NCBI GenBank assembly: GCA_905250885.1
Contig: CAJNOQ010001259.1
Coordinates: forward strand, 1-33,909
Source: Didymodactylos carnosus
Taxonomy: Eukaryota; Rotifera; Eurotatoria; Philodinida; Philodinidae
Direction: 5' to 3'
Length of the DNA: 33,909 nt
Shown here: positions 1 to 8,515 of the stretch, piece after piece
How the letters are laid out: every line of letters begins with the position of its first letter
How positions within the stretch are numbered: position 1 is the first letter of the stretch
Notes under the pieces: model-generated
What the model saw: only the letters and a program-made list of their open reading frames with translations
Told to the model about the DNA's origin: nothing
The model's database searches: none
Position numbers and translations under genes: made by a program

Positions 1-22
1 TCTCTTCTTATTTCACTTCCAG

Positions 23-57
23 TTATATTGTCTGATGATGATACAAAACTTGATTAG
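23..57 (+). CDS. Possible terminal exon of an upstream gene (partial)
   Basis: The window opens with a pyrimidine-rich tract ending in TTCCAG at 17-22, a good splice acceptor. If the exon starts at 23, one frame reads ILSDDDTKLD and then stops with TAG at 55-57. An acidic, hydrophilic C-terminus of this kind is common in real proteins. Only about 11 codons are visible, so the gene cannot be named, and the acceptor may be chance in AT-rich sequence. AATAAA-type polyadenylation motifs lie downstream at 371-376 and 712-717. Confidence 0.2.
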
Positions 58-1116
58 TATCGAAAGGTCGCAAAAAATGTGTAAATGCCTTACTTAACGT
101 ATTTTCAATTGTATTTTATATATTATGTTTCTTCAAAAACGTAAAAAGACAAAATATTATACATCAACGATTTATTCGGATATAATTCTGATTGATTCAG
201 CAATTTGAAAAAAATATGATTTAATAAGTTTTGATAATATTTTGTTCAAAGTATCAAATTTGAATTACAATATTTTGAGCAAAAAAAAATGTGTTTATTT
301 TATGATTTTTGTCAATTTATAGAGACTTTGTTTTAAAGCTAGAGATGAGACAGTTTGAATTTTAAATAATAATAAAAAATAACAAGATCTGTATAGATCA
401 ATCACTTGTCTCATATTAAAATGCATATAGATCAACAAATATTACTGAAAAAATGGATATTATAAGAGTTCATAAAGACGAATATCGAATTAAGATAGAA
501 AATGTATTTCATCCGTAGCAAGGAAAAACTGTAGGCAGCTATCTAATTTTAATAACTCGGTTATATTCTCCATAGTTCAGTAAGACACCGTAAAAGTGAT
601 TTTAATATTATATAATTCTATAATCGCACGTCTAGAGGAGAAAAAAAGACATACTTCACAAACTCAACTGTATATTTTCGAAAAGTAACTTCATTTTGTG
701 TACCATCTTCAAATAAAGTCCTGATTGTTATTTTTCAGACTGTCTTCTATTCAAGTAAGCGAAATTTTCATTGTATTTTTATTTTTCTTAAAGAAAACTA
801 TAATCACAAAAAATTGTATAGTTACTAAGTGAATTAATATCTACGTTATTATTGGAAGATTTCGTTTTAGAAAATTATCAATTAATTAACAAAAATGCAC
901 GCATACAAAACTGAAACTTTGAATACAACAGAAATAACTGAATAAATTTCCTTTTCTTTCATCCCAGAGTTAAGAAGCATTTTTATGTTATCAGTTTATT
1001 CGGCTGCTATATCTCTAAAAACTTTGAATAAATGATTGCCCTATTAATTCTTTGAAAGTAAATAAATCGTTAGAAGTTACTAATAGTTTTAAATGATTTT
1101 GTTTCACACAAATATT
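58..1116. other. Intergenic AT-rich sequence, 3' flanks
   Basis: No open frame with coding character and no clear repeat was found. On the minus strand an AATAAA polyadenylation signal (TTTATT on + at 995-1000) lies about 120 nt beyond the stop of the gene at 1117, so part of this stretch is probably that gene's 3' UTR. Confidence 0.5.
995..1000 (-). terminator. Candidate polyadenylation signal AATAAA
   Basis: TTTATT on the + strand reads AATAAA on the minus strand, about 120 nt past the stop codon of the gene ending at 1117. Position and sequence fit a polyadenylation signal, but the hexamer is frequent by chance in DNA this AT-rich. Confidence 0.3.
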
Positions 1117-3173
1117 TTAATCTGAATCATCTGGAGAATGTTCGACAACCCCCCAGTTAGATGCTCTACGAACAGGCAAATTTTTCTGTTGTTGCTGAAT
1201 AGTAGGAGAATTTCTTTTTGAATTTCGTTCCTGAATGTTGGATACCGTCGCTGTTGATGTAGTAGATAAATCAGTTGGTCTTCCACCTTTTGAATTTCTT
1301 GGCTCGCTTTTAACTGATGAGCTACTTTTAACTGATGAAGAACGACGTCGAAAATTTTGTTCAGGTAAACGTGTAAAATTTCCTGATTCTTCCAGAGGTT
1401 GAGATATTCTACTGTTATGACTCATTTGTGGAAAAAAAGGTTGGTTAAAAGTTGATTGAGTGAATGAATTATTGGGAGAAAAGTTTTCTGTCATTGATAC
1501 ATTAGTGAGTTGTTGTTCGTGTACTGCATTTGTCGGTGATAATATTTTAGGTTGGTTGTCTGATCTATTAATAGTGAAAATATTACGAGAAAATTGATTT
1601 ATTTGTGGTACTTCTTGATGAGATATTGTTTTTTCATACTGATTGTTGTCATCCGACGTCGATTGCTTCAATACTTTTGAACTTGATCGACTTACATCAG
1701 AAGCACCGTCAAACCAGTCATCAATATCGGCACCTTTTGATTCTTGAACACTGTTCGCTGTAGATGGAAATGCTAAAAAATTTATAAAATAAGTATTCAT
1801 CTGAATGGTATTAACTGTCACATTTACTGTCTGTATAACAATGTTTATCATTCGAAGTTAGTTAGACTCATCCGTATACGTACACATACAGCCCATTTAG
1901 GTTTGCTTTAAACTCATTCTAAGGTGTAAGATAAACTATGCAAATACACTTACATGCTAATGATTTTGATGGTACATTCCGATTTGTTTTATTATTGTCC
2001 TCATTACTTATTATATCTCCACAATGTTTACATATGGCAAAATTTAATAGTGGCTGAAAAGTTGATTGGACAGCTTTTCTCTTATTATCATTGACTGCTT
2101 TAGGATTTTCGTGGTGTTGTCGTCCTCTTCGCCGTTTTTTCAATGTACCATATACATCTTCTTCAGCAAGCATCTGTTCTTCTTGCTTTGTACGAATTAC
2201 AGGTGTACGTGCTTTTTCTTGCGAAGTCGATTCATTTGATTTTGCAATATCTAAAAGTGTTTCAGGTTTTAGTGAATTTCGTACAGGTATGTCGGATTTA
2301 TGTCGTTCATCATCAGCGACTTTTGCCAACATTTTTCGATGTAGAAGAAGATCATTCGCAAGTTTTAATTTTTCTTTATATTTAATTAATTGTTTGACAC
2401 TTGGTGTCCCATGTTCGTCGTTTATCGACAGCTCATTTTTTTCTTTATTGGTGTCGTCTTGATTATTTTTTTCTAGTAACGAAGTAGGTTTAATTAATTC
2501 GTCCTGCAAAATTTCACGATCTGTTTTGACATTTTTTTCTGTTAATATTGTTACTTGTCGACCAAGTTGTTGTGCAAACATGAGATTTTTCAAACTAAAG
2601 GAAGGTTGTTGACCAAGAGATGGTATAGCATCTTGAACAATATTTTGCGATTGAAGTTTCATATTATTCATCTAGGGAAACAATTTTACAGATCACATTG
2701 AATATGGAACGTTGTTAGATAGTTTGAGGTCGGATACGTTTGTAGGGAAAGTATAATTAGAACCACTTACGTTCATTTTCTGGTCGTCTGCTGTTGCTCC
2801 CATCATTCTACCAAGTTGCGGTCTATCATAGGATTGTGAAAATTTAGATGAATCTTTATTCATTATGTCAGCCATGGAATTCAATAATGGATTAGTAGAT
2901 GAATTTGGTAACGTTGTAGCACCACTAGTCATACTCCGATCAGCTGAAAATGGAGTTTGAAGACTAGTTGTCATCATTTTTGGAGCAATGTCGATTTCAC
3001 TCTTAAACGCTTTTGGATATTTTTTTTGAATAAATTGAACAATTGCAGTTGCTAAACAAAAAAATTCAGTATACAGTAACAGATGAGACAATATGATGGA
3101 ATGAAAGTTTCATTCTACCTGGTTCTGTCGGCATTTTTTGTAACAGCATGTGTGTCAATTCTTTAAATAATCC
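1117..3173 (-). CDS. Disordered protein with RIIa-like N-terminal helix; possible C8orf34 relative
   Basis: Four exons join in consistent phase: 3119-3149 (or from an acceptor at 3173), 2771-3051, 1954-2671 and 1117-1772. The introns are 67, 99 and 181 nt, two of them with GTAAGT donors. The product is 561 residues from the ATG at 3147-3149. Residues 1-25 (MLLQKMPTEPATAIVQFIQK and following) resemble the second half of an RIIa-type dimerisation/docking domain. In-frame codons just upstream read GLFKELTH, which would complete the first helix, so an upstream exon spliced at 3173 may hold the true start. Further on are a likely coiled coil (about 196-222), a basic KKRRRGR nuclear-signal-like run (282-288), a lone CKHC pair (318-321), Ser-rich disorder, and an acidic C-terminus ending SPDDSD. 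The docking helix, a SYD(R/K)P motif and the CxxC pair in the same order recall vertebrate C8orf34 from memory. That identity is tentative and no function is asserted. Confidence 0.7.
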
Positions 3174-3564
3174 CTCAACATTGCGTATGATTTAAGTAAC
3201 ACGTTAACGATTTTTCTTTGCCTTTTCTGTACCCTATCTTCTTCCTCACACAAGTCTCTCCTTTCTCCATGATAATATTTTATGCGTTTGAAATGGCCAC
3301 CCTTCTAATATTGTCTACACAATAGTCGATGAAGCCGTTATGTTGTTTCCAATAGTCTTCTGGTCTTGTTCTTGACATATTGATAAAGAACGAGATGTTA
3401 AAATTTAATTATGCGTTTAATATCGCATTTGATTATACCAATTTAAAATTAATTCTACCATATTTGTGTGCTTTCAAAATGTTGCGCAGAAACACCTCAA
3501 TATGAATACTTGAGCGACATTGACAGTAAGCAGCTGTAGTGAGCGACAAACGATAGAGCATGGA

Positions 3565-3765
3565 GTAATAGTAAAACATGAAGACACCTATAGACATCTA
3601 CAGACAGCACACAGACATCCACTTCTACGGACATGGGAGCGATACAGAAGTGGATGTCTGCATAGTGCTTTTGGGTTGTCTGTGGGTGTCTCTATGCTGT
3701 CTGTGTAGCTGTCAGTGGCTAAAATCTGTGGATGTCTGTGGTTGTCTTCATGTTTTACTATTTAC
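3565..3765. repeat. Imperfect foldback (inverted repeat) of about 200 bp
   Basis: The left arm starts with AGTAAAACATGAAGACA near 3569-3584 and the right arm ends with its inverse, TGTCTTCATGTTTTACT, at 3744-3760. The tip of the hairpin is exact: CAGACATCCACTTCT at 3612-3626 pairs with AGAAGTGGATGTCTG at 3646-3660 around a 19-nt loop. The arms are built from short reiterated AGACAC/AGACAT motifs, which explains their imperfect register. The short open frames across it are by-products of the repeat. No target duplication was recognised, so this may be a foldback/MITE-type element or an inverted minisatellite. Confidence 0.75.
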
Positions 3766-4719
3766 TACACCCATAGAACATGTAAGGTACTCCGTAAGAT
3801 TTGTTTGATTTTTTTTCCTTTTGATTTTTATTGCCGGAATGAATGTCTTTTGGACAGCGATTACATTGTCATATTTACGTTAAAATTGAATCGTGTATGA
3901 AATTAGTGGAGAAGTCTGTAGAGGAATTAGAAAGCTGAGTTTCCTCATCATTATTTCCGACTTTTTCTATAAAAGTAGAAGTTTAATGATGAATTTTGAA
4001 GTGGTATCCACTTTAAGATTTCATACAGCAGTCCAAAATTTGTAGGTTATTTCGTTTTAAAGACAGAGGATCATGCCAACTGTTCGCCAACATTTAAAAA
4101 AAGTAATTTTCTTCTTGATGACAATACATGGACATTCATTTTTCGCGTAAAATTTCGAATTTTTAGAAATTACACTATTTTACTGATAAACAAAGGAGAA
4201 AGTAGTCAACAAACACAATTTCTGCCAACAATAACTCGGACATAAACTTTATACCATAAATAAGCCTAACATGGAAAGAACTCGAAAAGTCGAAAACACA
4301 CACTTAAGATTAATTAGTTACAATAGGCAAAATACGAGTTAAAAAAAAAGTATCTTCTTTAAGCAAATGGATTCTGTAAGTAATATTAGAAATTTTTTAA
4401 AAGCTGTTATATTTCTGTTGTAGTTAAAGTGTAGCACATATCTTCACTTCTCGAAAGCTCACATAACCTCACATAGTAGAGGATATACTGCTTCGACGCT
4501 GTCTTATTCTAACAGTGAAATAGTGCAATTTTCTAGCTGACATCGAAGCAAAATCAACTGATAACAAAATTAATAACATTTGTGTTGTTATACCAACTTG
4601 GCATTACAGTAGATTAATCATGCCGGCAAAAATAGTCAAACAGAAACATATTGTTACAATGTATAAATTTACAATGAGAGAAAAACAAGAAATAGTCAAC
4701 GGTTAATTTAATAAACATA

Positions 4720-4725
4720 TTTATT
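4720..4725 (-). terminator. Candidate polyadenylation signal AATAAA
   Basis: TTTATT on + is AATAAA on the minus strand, 80 nt downstream of the GPCR stop codon. The spacing suits a short 3' UTR. Confidence 0.35.
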
Positions 4726-4804
4726 AATAACAAAACGATAAAAATAGCACCTATCTGGATTCTGAAGGAAAAAAAAAATATATATATTTTTTAATGTTAC
4801 TAAT

Positions 4805-5977
4805 TTATCGTATAGACTGAGGTATACTACGAAATACGATACGTTTTTTTGTCACAATATCACGATTATAGTTAATTCTGCGCGATTTAATAGGAGCTAG
4901 TAAACGTACAACAGTTTTGGGTTTCGTTGAATATATTGGATCAGTTGATCGATGTCGACCTATTTTTTCAATTTGACATTTAAAATAAATATTACATAAT
5001 TTCATAATTTCTGTTCGAAAACGTCGACATGAGAATAAATAGACAAGAAAATTAGAGGCATGATGTAAATGTAGTAGAATATTTGTAATAATATGAATAA
5101 TATATTGAGTATTTGAACGATTTTTTGTTGCTAATAAGTAGATTGAATGAACAGTTGCTGGTGTACTTGTTAAGACAAATAATACTGAACTAGACAAGAG
5201 CATCACAGTCATTATTTGCTGTTTTGTTGAAAGTTTTGTAGTACATTTTAATTCATTTGATGTCATACGTTTTTCTATACGAAATGCTTTTTCTAATTGA
5301 AAAATGATTATACAATTGCAAATAATGACTATTGGTGTAGTTGTCCAATATGTTAGAGAACTTTTAACATATTCCCAAATTAATTGATTGAATTGTCGAT
5401 AAAAAGAACAAAATGATCGCATAGGCAATGATTTATCTATTAACAAATTAATTTTTGAATCATTATAGGTAGAATAATAATTGTGTGTGGTATTTAAATT
5501 TACTATTAACGATTCGTTTGATGTTTGAGATATAGTATCATAAATATACTGTGTTTTCATAAAATATGCATAATGGATAAATACTAAGAGTGATAAACAA
5601 AATAATAAGCAAACAAAAATTCGAGCTTTAACAACACTACGTAATCGTGGTAGATGAAATGGATTAAAAACAAGAGAACATCGTTCAAGATTCATTACAG
5701 CAATCACCCAAACAGATAGTAGACGAAATACGTCCGCAAAATAAAACATTGTACAATCATAACTATTAAGTGTTCTTGAATATAATTTTGTTAAAATTTG
5801 ATAACTTTGTAAAAATAAAACAAAAAAATCAGCAATTGAAACTGCTGTAATAAATGCGGCGGTCGTTGTACGTCGAAAAAAATGTTGATTAACAACAACT
5901 ATTGTCAGTGCATTTCCACAGCATCCAAATATTGATATTAATAATAGAATTATTGCTCGAACTCGTTCAAATGGCAT
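4805..5977 (-). CDS. Rhodopsin-like (class A) G protein-coupled receptor, orphan, peptide-receptor type
   Basis: An intronless 390-residue frame encodes a seven-helix plasma-membrane receptor. TM1 (about 8-30) has GN at 21-22 and TM2 (39-60) has the conserved Asp50 in SIAD. Cys75 before TM3 can pair with Cys190 in the second extracellular loop. TM3 ends in Glu98-Arg99-Cys100, where most relatives have DRY or ERY. TM5 carries Pro215, TM6 has Pro273 but in STPA instead of CWxP, and TM7 has NFLVY (309-313) in place of NPxxY. A basic tail follows. The N-terminus is only about six residues long. The second loop is long with N-glycosylation sites at 154, 162 and 172. Many invertebrate FMRFamide-receptor-like orphans deviate in the same places. 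The ligand cannot be inferred. The start is the first ATG and upstream sequence is non-coding. Confidence 0.9.
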   Translation of the reverse strand: MPFERVRAIILLLISIFGCCGNALTIVVVNQHFFRRTTTAAFITAVSIADFFVLFLQSYQILTKLYSRTLNSYDCTMFYFADVFRLLSVWVIAVMNLERCSLVFNPFHLPRLRSVVKARIFVCLLFCLSLLVFIHYAYFMKTQYIYDTISQTSNESLIVNLNTTHNYYSTYNDSKINLLIDKSLPMRSFCSFYRQFNQLIWEYVKSSLTYWTTTPIVIICNCIIIFQLEKAFRIEKRMTSNELKCTTKLSTKQQIMTVMLLSSSVLFVLTSTPATVHSIYLLATKNRSNTQYIIHIITNILLHLHHASNFLVYLFSCRRFRTEIMKLCNIYFKCQIEKIGRHRSTDPIYSTKPKTVVRLLAPIKSRRINYNRDIVTKKRIVFRSIPQSIR

Positions 5978-7186
5978 ATTTTATTTCTTTTGATAATTAT
6001 TAATTAAAAATTCTAAAAAATATAGAAAATAAAATCAATGAAATAATAGGAAAAACCTAATTTTACTCTAAATACAGAGTCTTAATACGTAGAATTTAAA
6101 CAACTGATAGCTTAATTTTACCAGACAGATATAACTCTAATGTTATTCAATCAATAAAAATATTCAAAAGAGTCTAGATGTTGAGTATATTATATAAATA
6201 AAAATTGTAACAACTTTTTAGTTTATCTATAAACACAATTTTTTTTTTCTTCTTTTCATTCAACATAAAGTTGATTTATATTAATTTTACGGTTAGTTCA
6301 AACAACAAGCGATAGACTAAATGTATCTGTCATTTATTTTTTTATTGTCATGAAACATTAAAGATCTCTAAAGACCATTTATAAGAATTAGCGATAACTT
6401 TAAGAAATATTAACTAGTATGTCTCTTTAAATTTAGAAAGTTAGACACGTATAATAACAAAATCATTTTTTTTTTCTTATCAAGACCTTATTATTATTCA
6501 GTCTTCATGGGTTTTATCTTAAATGGCTATAAAAACGAAGTTTATTTGTTCGATGATCGATTTTTTTTTTTTGACAAAATGTAGAAAAACTGAAATTATT
6601 TACTATTTTGTAAGTAAAGCATTGAAAAACATAAATCGTAACAAAGAGTTGACGACAGCTAATTTCCACTTCGATTAATATTATAACCGCGCTTGATTGA
6701 ATCTTTTAAATGAAACAAAGTACTATATTATATTCTGATTCTATTGCTTGTGTTAATAAAATCTAATCGGATTTTCACGGTGTATGAAGAAATATTTAGT
6801 ATAAAATAGATATTTTATTTACAAAAAGATCAAAGTCTCCAGATAAATTTTCGAAGAGTATTTTACAAGAGAATAATGTTTTTCAAAGACTATTTAGGTT
6901 AAATAGAATATTTACTATTTTCCTTTTGTCCTTCACTTATACGATTGAATAAATAGTATCATAACACGGATCGAAAGAAGGAGTGGAATGAAATTATAAT
7001 CGGAAACATAAAGGAAAAAGTATGTTTGAAACAAGAAATCTACAAAATACGAGTGAGACTCTAGTTGCGAGTGTTTTAAAAATGTTAAAAGAATTTCTGT
7101 TGAACATACTAGAATGATCATGACAGTTTTGGAATTTAATTTTCAGAAAAAAAAACTGCTTGTATTTGTTGTTTTACACGACGGCG
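5978..7186. other. Intergenic AT-rich sequence
   Basis: Homopolymer runs of T and A are frequent, for example near 6239 and 6561. No frame looks coding and no long inverted or tandem repeat was recognised. It contains the 5' flank of the GPCR gene; no clear core promoter motif stands out. Confidence 0.4.
7182..7186. repeat. Target site duplication CGGCG, left copy
   Basis: CGGCG directly precedes the left terminal heptamer CACAGTG and is repeated exactly after the right end at 8139-8143. Such a GC-rich word twice by chance at these exact places is unlikely in AT-rich DNA. Confidence 0.65.
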
Positions 7187-8138
7187 CACAGTGGGCAAGT
7201 TTCACCAGGCATGTGGTCTTTTGGCCTGCGAGCTGGAAGAAAACTTAAAAGCACGTTTTTTATAGGTTATCTTGTGTGCTCTATCTAATGGAATACTTTT
7301 CGAGTTATAAAACAGTTTATTAAGTGGTTTTCCAGAGATTCGATCTCTAGAAAACCGCTTAGAAAACCTTTAAAAAACTCAAAAACAATTGAATTGGATA
7401 GAGAATCATCGATAACCTATAGAAATAGTGTTTAGACAATTTCATCTGTTGATAATTTCAAGTTTTAAAATTTCAGTCAAAAATCCCTATACACACATGC
7501 AAGAAACAAAGGAATCAACTAATTCAAAAGTTTCCGTAGAAACACGGCTGAATTATACGCCATTCGATGCAGTTTTTCAAGCGCTGATTTCAAATATATT
7601 ATTGGTTTTAAATTTCAACGGTTCCTGAACTGAGATAATCCGGATTCATGTTAAAAACCAAGGGTTTTTGAAAAACCTGTAACTCGGTCCAGAAACATTT
7701 GCGCTACTTTGCGCTAATGGCACCTTCTGCGAAAATTTCATTGAATTTGGAGCTTGGCTAAACTTGGCGCACTCACGGTACGGAGGACTACTCTTCGGAA
7801 AACACTTAGCAGAGAAAGAAACATTATTTTCTCGGTTCCAAAGCGTCTTCAAAAAAAACTTTTTTATAAACAGACAGAGTGAAAGGTCTAGTTTCGAACT
7901 GTGTATGCTTTTTACAATTATCATGTTCTGTTTTACTAAAAATGATTCTTCTATCTTAATCGCTCTGTTTTCCGGCAAAAACTGTCTTAACGATTTTCTC
8001 ACTATCTATGGCACTTAGAAAAAAACTTCCAATGCCAGAAAGATAGAGCATATGCTGAAATATATGACCTGCTTACTCAAATCTTAAAAAAGCGCACGTT
8101 CGTTTTTTCACCTAAATATGATGTGGTTGTCCACTGTG
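7187..8138. mobile_element. Non-autonomous DNA transposon with Transib-like termini
   Basis: The left end reads CACAGTGGGCAA (7187-7198) and the right end, read inward on the minus strand, CACAGTGGACAA, a 12-bp inverted repeat with one mismatch. Both sides are bordered by an identical CGGCG (7182-7186 and 8139-8143), a perfect 5-bp target duplication. Transib transposons are known for CACWRTG-type heptamers at the ends and GC-rich 5-bp target duplications, and their transposase is related to RAG1. No transposase is encoded in the 952 bp, and the open frames inside (for example 7646-8002 minus and 7764-8018 plus) resemble nothing recognised. A hAT assignment was considered, but no 8-bp duplication fits CAGTGG ends. 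The assignment rests on termini only. Confidence 0.65.
7261..7421. repeat. Internal foldback inside the Transib-like element
   Basis: TATAGGTTATC at 7261-7271 is the exact inverse of GATAACCTATA at 7411-7421. Between them CTCTATC (7279-7285) pairs with GATAGAG (about 7397-7403), and GTGGTTTTC-AGAGAT (from 7324) with ATCTCT-GAAAACCGC (to about 7358) around a three-base tip. Together they form a nested, interrupted hairpin about 160 bp long. Confidence 0.6.
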
Positions 8139-8143
8139 CGGCG
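8139..8143. repeat. Target site duplication CGGCG, right copy
   Basis: This is the right partner of 7182-7186, immediately after CACTGTG, the inverse of the left heptamer. Confidence 0.65.
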
Positions 8144-8359
8144 TTGAAGTACGCTTATAAAATATGCCAAGTACAATGTGTATATTGTGACATTTATCCA
8201 GTTTTGATCAATTAGGAAAGAGCGAGTAAACAAGTTAGAGACACTTACATTGACTTTTCATAATTCAAAAGTAAGATAAACGTATTTGTTTCTTTCTAGA
8301 GCTCTTATTTCGTAATAGCGTGAAAAATAGGAAAGTTTAAAGTTCCAGTAGTATTTCAC

Positions 8360-8515
8360 GAGTTCTATGCATTGAAGTGGCAAGACATTCTATGGATCTT
8401 GACTTGAATGACTTGAAACTCATATGGTGATGTGCATAATGCATGAACTATATCGAGACAAAATTTCAAATTAATAGCTCGAACCTTTCTTGGGATGTAG
8501 AACAATGATGATTAT
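8360..8515 (+). repeat. Dispersed repeat, copy 1 (about 156 bp)
   Basis: This segment, from GAGTTCTATGCATTG to AATGATGATTAT, matches the reverse complement of 26696-26853 over its full length with roughly four in five bases identical by eye. Long exact blocks include ATATCGAGACAAAATTTCA and ATAGCTCGAACCTTTCTT. Similarity stops sharply at both ends. No open frame is conserved between the copies. It could be a short transposon relic or a non-coding RNA-derived repeat. Confidence 0.65.

Larger units (their letters stand above)
3174..4804. other. Intergenic region with one foldback repeat
   Basis: This stretch lies between two minus-strand genes. Apart from the foldback at 3565-3765 no convincing exon is seen. 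A small imperfect stem pairs TGCTTCGA near 4490 with TCGAAGCA near 4543. The start of the gene at 1117-3173, and any upstream exon of it, would lie here. The minus strand also has a short open frame beginning with ATG near 3272, but it does not join in phase. Confidence 0.5.

Noticed and set aside
2091..2462. Plus-strand open frames of 123 and 80 codons (2091-2462, 2143-2385)
   Set aside because: They are antisense to exon 3 of the minus-strand gene at 1117-3173, whose frame has proper splice sites and phase.
3520..3900. Overlapping plus-strand frames of 61-76 codons
   Set aside because: They translate the AGACAC/GTGTCT repeat units of the foldback and have no family resemblance.
7646..8018. 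Frames of 118 and 84 codons on opposite strands inside the Transib-like element
   Set aside because: They overlap each other, show no transposase motif, and the element is far too short for a Transib transposase.
7187..8138. hAT superfamily assignment from CAGTGG ends
   Set aside because: The 8-bp flanks for that boundary (ACGGCGCA and TGCGGCGT) do not match, whereas CGGCG matches exactly with CACAGTG ends.
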